Shown here: positions 59,001 to 63,699 of the stretch, piece by piece
Layout: each line of letters starts with the position of its first letter
Numbering within the stretch: the stretch's first letter is position 1
Origin: Chaenocephalus aceratus
Lineage: Eukaryota; Chordata; Actinopteri; Perciformes; Channichthyidae
NCBI GenBank assembly: GCA_023974075.1
Contig: CM043799.1
Coordinates: 3,294,428-3,358,427, forward strand
Length of the DNA: 64,000 bases
Direction of reading: 5' to 3'
The notes under the pieces: model-generated
What the model was told of the DNA's origin: nothing
Database searches by the model: none
What the model saw: the letters and a program-made list of their open reading frames with translations, nothing else
Made by a program: the position numbers and the translations under genes

Positions 59001-62000
59001 ATTAATGTGTATAATATCAGTTAAAATAAGTGCTTCAACATAGTTAACATGAGGGTTGCCAGAAACTGACCATGATCAAAATCGATTATTCGGCAGCCCT
59101 GGCGAATAATAATCGATTATTCGACCGACTGTGCTGCGTCTTTCTCTGTAACCTCTTTGGCGTGCTTCGCACTCAAATGCCAACGCATTGTTGAGGTTGA
59201 GCTGTGATAGACCAACGTCTTTTCGCAGAGCTTGCATTTAACTTCCTTTGGACTTGTAAGTTCGAAGTAGTTCCACGAGGAGGAACTCTTTTTACCTGCC
59301 GCTTTGTTCATCTTTAGTCGCACGTGTGAGGGAGAGGGGGGGCGGGGTCGGTGTATAGCGTGCTGCAGCAGCAGTCTGCTCTGCACACAGGCTTCCTCCA
59401 AGTTTACAGTAAAACAAACTGGTGGTGTGACCAATGACAATTATTAATACTATTACTATTATTAGCATATATATATATGTATATATATTTTGGTTGAAAC
59501 TAAGCCAGAAACAAACAAAAAAAAACATAAATAATAAAAAATTTTTTTAAAAATAATATTCGATTATGGAGACTGTAGCGAATATTCGAATAATCGAATA
59601 ATCGCTGGCATCCCTAGTTAACATTGCAGGAAAGCAATATATTAGACGTTAATTACTTCGTCAGGCTTAATATTTAATATTTAATGTTTAAATAAAGGTT
59701 AATCCGTTTTTCTGTTTTGCACCTCCTCCTATTAATATCTGTGTACATCCTGCACTAAACTGTTTTATTCTAGAGATCACTTATAGTATCTTCTTGATTT
59801 TTTATATTCTATATTTCTATATTTATACTTTCCCCCTATGAAAGTATGTACTCTTAATATTTTTTTAATCAAATATAACACATAAAAACAATAATTCAAT
59901 AACGTGCTTTAACCACTAGGCGGTGCACACAAGGTACACACAGCCATAATAACTTTGTATTATTAGTGTGTATGTACAACATCTGAAGATGTATAGTTTT
60001 ATGCATGCTTTCACATCATTTTACAGCAATATTGCTATACTATTTCAGACTCAGTATTTACATTCTTACATTCAAAGAAAATCAGTAATATCTTTAAAAA
60101 CTACAGTCCTTTTCTATCAGCTGTGCACCGTTATGGTGTAAATATAACCTATCTGTGAATTAGATCAAATGTAAAAGTCAGCCGAATTAGTGTTGATACT
60201 GCAAGGAGACGTATTGTGTGAAGAGAAATTGAAGATGTTGTTTAATTGCTGATATATTTATGATCCACGTCAAGTATTCAGTTTCGGCGGCATTTCTTCC
60301 AGTTTTTCCAAAGGTCTTCTCATCAGGGCTCTATAAATAAAGAACTACGGCATATCTGTAATATGTAATGCAGCCGAACCGTGTATTACAATGCCGTTAT
60401 GTGAGGACTTTCAAAGAGAAAAGCAAGAGCACTCGGAATTAAGTATTATTTTATACTTTTAAAATGTTTCCGGATTTCATATCATATAAACACCAAATCC
60501 TAGCATGCATTGCGGCTAACACATCCAATCAACGAGCTTAAAACCATAGCTGAGGATCTTGGGTAATCGCTCGAAATGCCTACGTCTGTTTCCGGTTATA
60601 TTTATTTTGAAATTCAGTTCCTGACGGACGCCAAAAAAGCCCGAGATTATGAAATTAAACCAATAAATAAAAGCAAGGATAATTGTGTGTTATTGGTGAG
60701 TAAATAACAGTGTGTTATTTTGAAAAGAATAACAAATTAGAAGGAAAAAAAGATTTAAAAAATACAGATTTCAGTATCCTGAGGCTCTGAGCCGCATTTA
60801 TTTTCCTCACAGACGGCAACAAAAGTCCGAAATTATACGATTTAAAATAAAAGCAATAACTGTGGCTTGATATTGAGTAAGAACATGTTTTTATGAACCA
60901 CACAGCTTCCGGTCTTCCACGACCCGACCGGAGAAAAAGACGTGCTGCAGCCTGCAGGCACGAAACACATTACCAGTAGAAATACATTGCTTTTAAAATC
61001 GTGCTGTGCAACACGGAAAAAAGGGGCAAATCGTGTTAGTGAACACGAATCAGTAGATTAAAAATCGTGTTGGTGAACACGAAATGCCGTGAGACTGGGT
61101 TGATTTTATAACATTAATAATAATTAATAATAATTCATTCTATTTAGAGGCGCCTTTAAAAGCACCCAAGGACACCATACAATTAAAAAAAATATTCTAA
61201 GTAAAGGTTTAAGACACATTAGCCGCCTTTAGCTTAGCGATATTGATGCGCAGTCAAGTGACCGTGATATAGTCAGTTTATAGGCTAACGTTAGTTTCAC
61301 TTATGGCAATTGCATTAACGCCTCGAACATCACAAAATACTGTTCATCTAGAGCAGGGGGGTCAAACTCAATTTCATGGCAGGCCACATCAGCATCATGG
61401 TTGCACTCAAAGGGCCGGTTGTAGCTATATAAATATACATATATAAAATGATGTATTATATTACATTATTGCCGCTGTATTTGATTATTATCGGAGAGGG
61501 TATAATGACTTCATAATTAACTAGTCTGAAAGCAGAAGTCTGGGGAAAATAATTGCAACCGATTGCAAGTCCCTTCAGTGCGCATGTCACAAAATGAGAT
61601 GCATTGTGGGACATGTAGTATATGGGCAATGTGCTTCTGTAAAGTGGCATGTAACCGTATAATAAACGTATTCTATTTTTTGCAAGCTCTTGAGGGCCGC
61701 CTAAAATGAAGTCGCGGGCCGTATTTGGCCCCCGGGCCTTGAGTTTGACACCCCTGATCTAGAGATTATCCTGTTTTCCTGCAATATTCAAAAATCCAAT
61801 AGAAAGATTCCAATTGGCCTTTTGTCAAGGGAGCCCTAGCGATGCTAACTTTAGGGTTGGCCTGCAAACATATCATCACTGCAAGACTCTATACAGTGCC
61901 TACACTTTGCTGTGTGTGTGTTGATGTGTGTTTGGAATCTTTAGCAAATATAGTAATAGGAGTTGGCTCGACAGGAATATGGTATTCAGGAAAGCTTGCA

Positions 62001-62379
62001 GCATAATACACTTTTGAATGTGTTATTTCATTATGAGGAACTACATAACACTGCCAATAGTAAGCCACATTCCCACATCTCCTTCCAGCTTTCTGTCTCC
62101 TTCCAACTTCACTGTTAGATGTTTTGAGAGTAGTTCAAACAAGGTCTGAATGCAGAGTTACATCAAAGGATTACAAGGTTCTAGAGAAGAACACCAAGCA
62201 GATACATCACATTGCATACAACATACTTTTCAGATTCATCTATTCATAAAGCCATTCTCTTTGTTACCTGCCGTTATCAGATATCCAGCCACTATGTTGT
62301 GCTCCATTTGGGTAAAAGCACTTTTTCCTCCGTAAAGTGAAACTTCATCGGACATATTGACAGCGAGTTCTATTCCCAT
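8511..62379 (-). CDS. rrh: Peropsin gene, gene span with six coding exons (3' end outside window)
   Basis: Peropsin (retinal pigment epithelium-derived rhodopsin homolog) is a seven-helix, retinal-binding receptor of the opsin family, known from the eye of vertebrates. Six exons on the minus strand join in phase: 62268-62379, 56812-57002, 40730-40829, 17367-17520, 9952-10120 and 8511-8689. They total 905 coding bases (301 codons plus two bases). In the joined protein I see the helix 3 DRY motif (D124-R125-Y126), the extracellular disulfide pair (C100 and C177), the retinal Schiff-base lysine in helix 7 (K286, within AKSSTF) and the NPxxY motif (NPCIY). The layout and many stretches match vertebrate peropsin, which is about 337 residues, so about 35 C-terminal residues are missing. 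They should lie in a seventh exon that I could not find left of 8511. Introns are about 5.3, 16.0, 23.2, 7.2 and 1.3 kb, all packed with transposons. Confidence 0.95.
8690..9103. other. Peropsin intron 5, unassigned part
   Basis: AT-rich intronic sequence with no recognisable gene or repeat structure up to the SINE. Confidence 0.4.
9104..9296 (+). repeat. tRNA-derived SINE, copy 1
   Basis: The head contains a box A-like region (GTGGTGCAGTGCGTTGG) and a box B-like GGTTCAAACCC, RNA polymerase III promoter elements of tRNA origin. The body GTCAGCATGTCGTTGTGTCC and the tail GTAAGTCGCTTTGGATAAAA are the common fish SINE/LINE 3' tail. A second copy lies at 55,275-55,465. Confidence 0.85.
9297..9951. 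other. Peropsin intron 5, remainder
   Basis: AT-rich intronic sequence; I see no gene, RNA or clear transposon here. Confidence 0.4.
9952..10120 (-). CDS. rrh: Peropsin exon 5 (helix 5, third cytoplasmic loop)
   Basis: The 169-bp exon lies between a CCACAG acceptor and an AAG|GTGAAC donor. It encodes helix 5 (SFVSYTMAVIVVNFILPL, SIMLYCYYNV) and the third cytoplasmic loop, ending NMDWTDQMDVTK. The ending WTDQMDVTK matches the helix 6 approach of peropsins. The frame is open and continues in phase 0 into exon 6. Confidence 0.94.
10213..10455 (+). repeat. Fragment of a dispersed repeat with AAGGGACCTATCATGC end
   Basis: It begins with the same kind of end as repeats at 1416 and (inverted) at 7900 and 16,470. 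It is interrupted or ended by the 1-kb element at 10,459. Confidence 0.5.
11160..12380 (+). pseudogene. L2-type reverse transcriptase remnant
   Basis: It starts inside the polymerase domain (LVKVTNDILIASDKG), then VLLDLSAAFDTMDHDILL, HGVPQGSVLGPILFTLYM and CYADDTQLYLSI (YADD catalytic box), then the C-terminal region to IQNAAARVLT. A stop at 12083-12085 follows EHRI, and the expected continuation (LLAYKALNGQAPSYLKELI) is in the next frame to about 12380. The endonuclease domain is missing because of 5' truncation, so the copy cannot move. Confidence 0.88.
11160..13376 (+). mobile_element. L2-clade LINE, 5' truncated, inserted in copy A
   Basis: It is flanked by the direct repeat TTTGG (11155-11159 and 13377-13381), and the host element resumes exactly after it. 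It holds the reverse transcriptase, a C-terminal domain in a second frame, a roughly 1-kb 3' untranslated region and a short ATTGATTG-type tail, as in L2 elements that end in a tandem of short units rather than poly-A. Confidence 0.88.
13723..15354. other. Peropsin intron 4, unassigned 1.6 kb
   Basis: No gene, RNA or complete transposon recognised. A short frame at 13967-14236 (MDLTSSSERVYCLFKKLQ...) has no known domain. Motifs such as CCGGTAATTACCGG (about 14600) are small palindromes only. Confidence 0.35.
15361..15440 (+). repeat. LINE 3' tail fragment
   Basis: The sequence CCCTTGAAAAAGAGATCTTT, then GATCTCAAGGGG and GGTTAAATAAAGGTTT, followed by A-rich DNA, is the same 3' tail seen on the minus-strand LINE at 46.7 kb and inverted at 7.65-7.73 kb. 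Confidence 0.75.
15640..16495 (-). repeat. Dispersed repeat, copy 2
   Basis: It shares blocks with 7428-7910 (GCAGGAAATAAAAAGGAACT; GAGGCATGGCTACAATGGGT) and ends GCATAATAGGTCCACTTTAA. It contains extra sequence in the middle (15,980-16,420), probably a further insertion that I could not name. Confidence 0.6.
16496..17366. other. Peropsin intron 4, remainder
   Basis: AT-rich sequence without a recognisable gene or repeat pair. Short open frames here have no protein character. Confidence 0.4.
17367..17520 (-). CDS. rrh: Peropsin exon 4 (helix 4, second extracellular loop)
   Basis: The 154-bp exon starts after a CTCTCCAG acceptor and ends with GC before GTGAGT. It encodes QKMTMQSYNLIILAAWLNAVF (helix 4, first 20 residues conserved in kind) and the second extracellular loop GWASYAPDPTGATCTINW with the second disulfide cysteine (C177). 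That loop is one of the most conserved blocks of peropsin. Both split codons (Gly at its start, Ala at its end) are completed by the neighbouring exons, supporting the model. Confidence 0.95.
17650..18060 (+). repeat. L2/Rex-type LINE fragment with SINE-like tail
   Basis: The frame reads LLIQNPAAQLVFTLPKF, SHTTQFLLSLHWIPAAALNR, a conserved piece near the C-terminus of L2-type reverse transcriptase proteins. The following sequence (CTAATGTACTTGCATGACTC...) also occurs near 8,360. Only this fragment of the LINE is left. Confidence 0.65.
18280..18352 (+). repeat. LINE-like 3' tail with TCTTA repeats
   Basis: GAATTTCCCTCGGGGATTAA then TAAAGTTTCATCTTATCTTA repeats is a common fish retroposon 3' end. 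A similar piece appears inverted at 49,285-49,325. Confidence 0.55.
18353..19138. other. Peropsin intron 3, unassigned
   Basis: No gene recognised. It includes a short A-run at 18,931-18,944. Confidence 0.35.
19857..20146. repeat. Two direct copies of a ~180-base AT-rich unit
   Basis: GTGTTTCTGTAGTTGTTTTT, then ACACACTATAGAACACTCCT and GAATGCATATTATTACTATA, occurs at about 19,865 and again at about 20,040. Many shorter ACTATAGTG variants lie around them. Confidence 0.75.
20168..20462 (-). mobile_element. L2 LINE 3' end, inverted fragment
   Basis: On the minus strand it matches the 3' untranslated end of the L2 copy at 13,085-13,370 over about 290 bases, including CATCCTGGGAGAGGGATCCC and the terminal ATTGATTGA units. 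It is heavily 5' truncated and sits inside the foldback element. Confidence 0.85.
20726..21000. other. Upstream flank of the small acidic reading frame
   Basis: It includes GTAAGTATAAATAAAGGCAT near 20,911, which could act as a TATA-like element. The repeat CATAGCATAGCATGTCCAGC follows. Confidence 0.35.
21006..21840 (+). pseudogene. Small spliced remnant, possibly piggyBac-type transposase N-terminus
   Basis: A frame holds MAARKKTFLSVEEALDIVFQ (from 21,099), and a second frame, about one base off, holds DSNNSDYEPPSPE up to a splice donor at 21,232 (GTATGT). After an intron ending TTTTCACAG (21,795), the frame continues as SEEDDEDIFYPKN to a stop. An acidic N-terminus after a short basic start is seen in many piggyBac-like transposases, but nothing further is present. 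It may equally be another decayed gene. Confidence 0.35.
21490..21532 (-). repeat. SINE/LINE tail fragment
   Basis: AGCTGATGCTTTTATCCAAA then GCGACTTTC is the inverse of the common fish SINE/L2 tail. Confidence 0.7.
22595..22624. repeat. Microsatellite (ATA)n
   Basis: About ten AAT/ATA units inside the transposon's 3' untranslated region. Confidence 0.9.
22777..22864 (-). CDS. Academ-like transposase, last exon (second half of CXC-like motif)
   Basis: After a roughly 250-base intron ending TTCTATTCAG, the frame continues KSHMECIEACNCRKHDNTC and stops at TAA (22,777-22,779). Joined to the preceding exon it completes a cysteine pattern (CxCxxxCxxxxCxC ... CxxxCxC) like CXC/tesmin-type zinc motifs. 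The exon is too short to show as an ordinary open frame; the in-phase join and the completed motif support it. Confidence 0.75.
23120..25708 (-). CDS. Academ-like transposase, C-terminal half with FEN1/XPG-like nuclease
   Basis: It continues the previous frame from EALYPKLLELKW; the first Leu-Leu-Glu is not a true start. Conserved blocks include GGLHIAMNFLGVIGQHM, FFFRYDHINYARWG, then near residues 620-720 the acidic and helical motifs DHEEADTRLILHC, SARDTDVLLLLLAQHD and HAITGCDSVSQFSGHGKK. These resemble the metal-binding acids and the helix-hairpin-helix (GCD, GxGKKTA) of FEN1/XPG nucleases. The C-terminus enters a cysteine-rich CXC-like motif (CGCTKGCLSQRCSC), where a GTATGT donor at 23,119-23,114 splices to a last exon. 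The function would be cleavage during transposition (inferred). Confidence 0.75.
25712..27661 (-). CDS. Academ-like transposase, N-terminal half
   Basis: It starts at ATG 27,661 in the context CCATGG; the open frame extends five codons further without another ATG. The N-terminus holds two zinc-finger-like clusters: CIICQEDYKQKL with WHKDCRAKY, and CIFCQQDRKEKL with YHMTCKTKF, eight ligands in all. A Lys/Ser-rich linker lies between them. The middle region includes LTPKHIGLASTLHQAT and FVHFSADNVDINEYTLDG, matched in kind by the other Academ-like element at 31.6-32.5 kb. The frame stops at 25,712, but the next base triplets carry on the protein in another frame (a single extra base near 25,709), so this is half of a protein of about 1,530 residues. 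Confidence 0.75.
   Translation of the reverse strand: MAEAIDHTQESLMSSEPQLCIICQEDYKQKLMTVSQDGLQSADTIRQLRFKLHHDNFRDATNRLTEILQGDSPQQFLWHKDCRAKYMNKREIERKLKAESKQNTKQSSSTSTTTPQNVSLRSKIPPIDRKQCIFCQQDRKEKLHLIQVTKVSSEILQAAKYDSFLRVRLACVNDLIAADGRYHMTCKTKFERSTKRMEEMSLPSTDMPLEWICQELEQSAKQANILDLVHVWDRYCTLANEAQLDIPSRFLSRRNTFKDQIADRLEGIYDFVVLHDQPRNEPRTVLVPSKYRHIPVSAMVKEDSADIHRVIPTFKHADQNLFLNMVHVALKIRSDMLSHPKQEGIVISEDRAIDSIPNSLYMFLNLLLGGQRLLEDDNSDDDDKNTDKRQLRILSIAQDLMYTASGDKFLTPKHIGLASTLHQATRSKELVNMFHLAGHVMSYREVIKLDTALAKKTLETMGGDGAVVPPNLVKGRFVHFSADNVDINEYTLDGKGTFHATQVAAWQRGPSEGDLLEGIDLYLKSETVNIPKAMTDIIHAPKRGITERPFSGVLAEDCFTQSSEQCPAAQKAQATDMAFFMSRTSKKPMPSWILYNQKASTVNPEKTTVGYLPIIQAPASEIDTLNTVIKRVLHISKSMEQQHVILTVD
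27865..28214. mobile_element. piggyBac-type non-autonomous element
   Basis: Perfect inverted ends CCCTCCTGTTGTGTTCG with TTAA on both sides (27,861-27,864; 28,215-28,218). TTAA duplication and ends starting CCC are the piggyBac pattern. It carries no gene, 350 bp long, and has inserted upstream of the Academ-like transposase start. Confidence 0.88.
29202..30030. other. Host sequence between the Academ-like and hAT elements
   Basis: It contains an (ATGG)n microsatellite (29,235-29,263). The part 29,755-29,900 (CAATGTAAGTCAATGGGAAC; CATCCTGGGGGCTTGG) resembles 45,170-45,300, so an old dispersed repeat lies here. No gene. Confidence 0.5.
31582..36566 (+). pseudogene. Academ-like transposase gene, multi-exon, with frame damage
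   Basis: Coding blocks: 31,582-32,118; 32,229-about 32,470; 32,983-33,480; about 33,485-33,952 (shifted frame); 34,049-34,220; 34,322-about 34,790; 34,912-about 35,490; about 35,637-36,566. Several have clear GT/AG ends (32,119; 32,228; 33,953; 34,048; 34,321; 34,911). Blocks parallel to the first element: GKFHTAMNYMGRL, LFFPYDGHNYARY, a TDILMILLYHA segment matching DTDVLLLLLAQ, and FYVFTGEDWTSAL matching FHAITGCDSVSQF. It lacks the CXC-like tail and ends in an acidic tail (EIEFEDLFSDDEDDE). Frame breaks near 33,480-33,560 and 35,745 and absent N-terminal fingers indicate decay. Confidence 0.72.
36671..36676 (+). terminator. Polyadenylation signal AATAAA of the nested transposase gene
   Basis: AATAAA lies 105 bases after the stop codon, a normal vertebrate distance. 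Confidence 0.55.
36760..37440. repeat. Tandem duplication of ~360 bases at the 3' end of the nested transposon
   Basis: The block with TTGCTGTTTTTGTCCAGAAA, CAAAATGTTGTCAAATGTCA and GACATTATTTCAGCTTGG occurs at about 36,810-37,040 and again at about 37,160-37,400. The second copy is part of the terminal inverted repeat, so the first looks like an internal duplicate of the end. Confidence 0.75.
40544..41685. other. Flank of peropsin exon 3, otherwise unassigned
   Basis: Apart from exon 3 (40,730-40,829) I see no gene or repeat. AT-rich intron with a purine-rich stretch at 41,600-41,720. Confidence 0.4.
40730..40829 (-). CDS. rrh: Peropsin exon 3 (helix 3 and DRY motif)
   Basis: The 100-bp exon is bounded by a CCCTAG acceptor and a GTATT donor. 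It encodes 33 codons plus one base: IYAALNIFFGMASIGLLTVV, then the DRY box and ICRPDI. This is helix 3 and the start of the second cytoplasmic loop, the G-protein contact region in opsins. It is too short to stand out as an open frame and was found by matching the peropsin helix 3 pattern. The right end of a 10.5-kb hAT transposon lies only 195 bp from its donor side. Confidence 0.95.
41726..43620 (-). mobile_element. Palindrome-forming element, left half, split by copy B
   Basis: Its ends read GGCCCCGTCTCAGGT (41,726) and the inverse of GGCCCCCTGTCTCAGGTAG at about 43,620. It holds the same sequence as the neighbouring right-half element in the opposite direction, for example TCCATTTAACCGA and CGTCCTTTCCTCCGGAGCGT. 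A 1,065-bp copy of another family is inserted at 41,853-42,917. It shows no coding frame of known type. Confidence 0.75.
41853..42917 (+). mobile_element. 1-kb non-autonomous element, copy B
   Basis: Same family as copy A and complete at 1,065 bp. Ends GGCTGCAGTCGGATAGT and the inverse of GGCTGAAGTCGAATAGT. It is inserted into the palindromic element: the unoccupied sequence is visible inverted at about 44,310 (GGGAAATGAGTTTTAAGAGC on the inverse strand). Comparison gives a 3-bp duplication, TAG on one side and CAG on the other, where the empty site has GAG. Confidence 0.85.
43621..44456 (+). mobile_element. Palindrome-forming element, right half
   Basis: Bounded by GGGCCCTTCTCACTT at its start and the inverse at 44,442-44,456. 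It is a roughly 840-bp inverse of the left half, so together they make a 2.7-kb palindrome centred near 43,620. No coding sequence. The first 100 bases include GTTGATTTGTCTGCGCCATC, mirrored just left of the centre. Confidence 0.8.
44457..45289. other. Peropsin intron 2, mixed old repeats
   Basis: It contains a (TA)n microsatellite at 44,605-44,629 and, at 45,170-45,289, sequence similar to 29,755-29,900 (CCATGTAAGTCAATGAGAAA; CTTCCTGGGGGCTTGG). No gene. Confidence 0.5.
45290..45517 (+). mobile_element. Partial copy of the palindrome-forming element
   Basis: It matches the last 230 bases of the right half (from GGGACAGAGCTGCTGTCAGA to GAAGTGAGAAGGACCC). The left part is missing. Confidence 0.8.
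46705..48413 (-). mobile_element. LINE, 5' truncated, inserted in copy C
   Basis: A 7-bp direct repeat CAACTTT flanks it (46,698-46,704; 48,414-48,420). The minus-strand 3' end is TTGAAAAAGAGATCAATGAT, then ATAAATAAAGGTTTG, the same tail as at 15.36 kb. Its reverse transcriptase is present in three pieces. The clade is uncertain; it belongs to the jockey/CR1/I-like assemblage rather than L1. Confidence 0.82.
46959..48243 (-). pseudogene. LINE reverse transcriptase remnant
   Basis: Read from right to left: LKGGEATLLNNYRPISKLSV, SGFRKQHSTITATM and LFIDLSKTFDTVDHHIL (48,243-47,872), then a frame change to NGVPQGSVLGPLLFSIYI and FYADDTVMYC (47,875-47,528), then another to VVTCYKYLGIWFDDCLTFKL and the C-terminal region (47,495-46,959). 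All polymerase core motifs are present but across three frames. The endonuclease part is missing. Confidence 0.85.
50906..50989 (-). mobile_element. Short internally deleted copy D of the 1-kb element
   Basis: Only the last 45 or so bases (AGGAGCTGATTTTTGGATTA, then TCCGACCGCAACC) and a short inner piece (CGTCAGAGCACGG) remain. It is followed directly by a minisatellite unit. Confidence 0.65.
51033..52407 (+). mobile_element. 1-kb element, copy E, carrying a small hAT
   Basis: Ends GGTTGCGGTCGGATAATCC and the inverse-type end TATTCCACTTCAGG. It lies in a minisatellite unit; flanks ATG and ACA suggest a diverged 3-bp duplication. A 308-bp hAT element interrupts it at 51,987-52,294. Confidence 0.8.
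51987..52294. mobile_element. Small non-autonomous hAT element
   Basis: Perfect 8-bp direct repeat ATCTAGAC (51,979-51,986; 52,295-52,302). Ends CAGTGCTTCTCAAAGTGTGG and the inverse of CAGTGTTTCTCAAACT. No coding capacity. Confidence 0.9.
52457..53520 (-). mobile_element. 1-kb element, copy F
   Basis: Complete, 1,064 bp, with ends GGCTGAAGTCGAATAGT and the inverse of GGCTGCAGTCGGATAGT. AGG lies on both sides (52,454-52,456; 53,521-53,523), the second shared with copy G. Confidence 0.87.
53524..54582 (-). mobile_element. 1-kb element, copy G
   Basis: Complete, 1,059 bp, same direction as copy F and very similar to it. It starts after the AGG that ends copy F and is followed by another AGG (54,583-54,585). 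Confidence 0.87.
54586..54976. mobile_element. 391-bp non-autonomous element with 22-bp perfect inverted ends
   Basis: Ends GGCCGTTTCTCAATCGCGAG (plus GA) and its exact inverse. AGG on both sides (54,583-54,585; 54,977-54,979), then the minisatellite continues. The interior is unrelated to copies A-G and non-coding. Confidence 0.88.
55275..55465 (+). repeat. tRNA-derived SINE, copy 2
   Basis: Head GGCTGTGGCTCAGTGGGTAG (box A-like), then GAGTCCCACTGCAGTCAG and the tail GTAAGTCGCTTTGGATAAAA. It matches the copy at 9.1 kb over the body and tail, with a more tRNA-like head. Confidence 0.87.
55583..56767. mobile_element. hAT-like non-autonomous element carrying a long GT tract
   Basis: Ends GGCGCGGGAAGG...GGTGCTGAGG and their inverse (CTCAGCACCCC ... 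CCTTCCCGCGCC), flanked by the direct repeat GGTTGTCCCC (55,573-55,582; 56,768-56,777), of which eight bases would be the hAT duplication. No coding sequence of known type. Confidence 0.8.
55973..56130. repeat. (TG)n microsatellite followed by GA-rich tract
   Basis: About 31 TG units at 55,973-56,034, then GAGAGGGAGA-type purine repeats at 56,087-56,130. The long frames read through here are low-complexity artefacts. Confidence 0.95.
56812..57002 (-). CDS. rrh: Peropsin exon 2 (helices 1-2, first extracellular loop)
   Basis: The 191-bp exon starts after a CTTAG acceptor, completing a Gly codon split with exon 1, and ends in the codon CAG before GTGAGT. It encodes helix 1 (GIVSLASNIVVLLMF), the KELRT loop, helix 2 (NLALTDIGVAGIGYPMSAAS) and the GSWKFGYTGCQ segment with the first disulfide cysteine (C100). 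These blocks are near-identical to vertebrate peropsin. A hairpin-rich repeat lies only about 150 bp upstream in intron 1. Confidence 0.96.
57155..57240. repeat. Short hairpin-repeat copy beside peropsin exon 2
   Basis: TCGTGTTCACCAACACGA and TCGTGTTGCACAGCACGA, small hairpins, recur in the arms of the 57.6-61.1 kb foldback. This piece is separated from it by about 320 bases that I cannot assign. Confidence 0.8.
59051..59616 (-). mobile_element. hAT deletion derivative retaining a BED zinc finger
   Basis: Perfect 8-bp direct repeat GTTAACAT (59,043-59,050; 59,617-59,624). Ends GAGGGTTGCCAG and the inverse of TAGGGATGCCAG. The minus strand still encodes the first part of the transposase. Confidence 0.9.
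59117..59330 (-). pseudogene. BED-type zinc finger fragment of hAT transposase
   Basis: The frame holds KKSSSSWNYFELTSPKEVKC, CKLCEKTLVYHSSTSTMRWH and LSAKHAKEV: the BED finger pattern (W/F...CxxC...HxxxxH) that binds DNA in hAT transposases and ZBED proteins. Everything after it is missing. Confidence 0.85.
61354..61756. mobile_element. Small non-autonomous hAT element
   Basis: Perfect 8-bp direct repeat ATCTAGAG (61,346-61,353; 61,757-61,764). Ends CAGGGGGGTCAAACTCAA and the inverse of CAGGGGTGTCAAACTCAA, the very common CAGGGGTGTCAAACTCA hAT end. 403 bp, non-coding. Confidence 0.92.
61765..62267. other. Peropsin intron 1, near exon 1
   Basis: No gene or repeat recognised. Confidence 0.4.
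62268..62379 (-). CDS. rrh: Peropsin exon 1 (N-terminus and start of helix 1)
   Basis: This exon encodes the extracellular N-terminus and the first turns of helix 1, ending in HNIVAGYLITA plus one base. The donor GT is complementary to 62266-62267. Two in-frame ATGs are possible, at 62379 and 62355. I chose 62379 because it has A at -3 and G at +4. The 62355 start would shorten the protein by eight residues. No conventional signal peptide is seen, as usual for opsins. The reading frame stays open further upstream to an ATG or near-cognate start near 62487, but that extension has no opsin character. Confidence 0.88.
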
Positions 62380-63699
62380 TTTTTTTAGCGGTTTGCAAAA
62401 GAAAAATGATCCTAAATTTAAATGAATTGAAGTACACAAACGAGTAGTGAGTAGAGGGGCGGGAAACAAATCCACAATCCGAGCCAAAGAGATGTCGAGA
62501 GTCAGGATTGCAAAATGCTTCTTCCAACTAAAGTCTGTGGGGTATTGTTGTGGAGAGGTGGGGTGAATGTTGGTGTGGGGGGGGGGGGGGATTATTACAT
62601 ACCATGGCCCCCTTGTCCCCAGTTATCAGGAGGCAGTCTGAGCGTGAGCTGCAGAGGATTAGCTCTCACGTGGAGTTCAGTAAGCTTTGTTATTAGAAAA
62701 CTGGATGCCAGAGCCTCACTGAGACTTCTACTTCAGAGGTTACATACTGAAGGGACAACCAAGGGTTAGTGACGGTAAATGGGGAACCTGCTCAGAGCCT
62801 TACTCCTCAGGGTCCCCCAAGGCCCCACGTTCACTTTGAGGCCCTGATACCCCTTCTCCACTGAAATCAGTTCTGTTGTAGTTCCGTTTGCTTTTCCACC
62901 AACCAGAGCCCTGTTGGAGCTGAGTCATGACGGCACCGTTTGTGTCGCTGCAAAGCCAGGCTGAATATCCATCACAACAACAGTGTCATTTCGGTGCAAA
63001 AGGCAATCTTTCCAACGGGTAAAAGCCTTTGATTGTTCAGCAGAATTAAAGCAGTGCATTGGAATAATTGATTAGATCGAAACTCTTTATCTAATGCCTA
63101 AAACGTATACATTCTAAATGGATAAATAGTGAGAAATACCAAGTCAAGATCCATATAAAACATTATTTAGAAAAGTGATATATTCAGTATCAAGTATATA
63201 TTTCATAAAGATCTGGCCATCAATTAGCATTGGTGATCTGCTCTTGTTTTCAAATCTTACACAGAGCAGAATATGAGCAAGAGAGAGGATCGGTCTATTT
63301 GTTTTAATATAACACACAGGGGTCTAACACTTAGCAAGACTTTAGTTAGACCTGGAGTAAATTCACAAGCTGCCCTGCAGTATAACAAGTCATTAAAATG
63401 TGTTCCACCTTCACCAGCTTTGAGAACCCTTTAATGATCAATACTTATAAAACATATCATATATATTATTCTGAAAAGGACCAATCTGCACAATGACTAC
63501 TTTTACTTTAAGTATATTTAGATGCTAATACTTTTGTACTTTTACTTGACTTACATTCTAAATACAGGACTTCTACTCAGTTGAGTATTCCTACACTTTG
63601 TTATTACTGAAGTAAAGATCTGAGTAGTTCCCCCACCCTGTAAAGTGTACACCACTGCAGAGTAAAGCGTCATCATACATCCATCATGTACAGTACACT
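62380..63699. other. Region between the two divergent genes
   Basis: It should include the peropsin promoter (nothing specific recognised), a G-run at 62,577-62,590, and at 63,330-63,630 fish-typical interspersed sequence (AGTTGAGTATTCCTACACTT etc.). No gene. Confidence 0.45.

Larger units (their letters stand above)
57558..61101. repeat. Foldback element, 3.5 kb, with ~520-bp arms
   Basis: Arms 57,558-58,078 and 60,580-61,101 are inverse copies (CCCATTCTCACGGCATTTCG and inverse; AAGACCGGAAGCTGTGTGGT and inverse; CGGAAACAGACGTAGGC and inverse). The arms carry CGTGTTCACCAACACG hairpins. The core is shared with the repeat at 46-50 kb and contains a complete small hAT. Confidence 0.85.
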
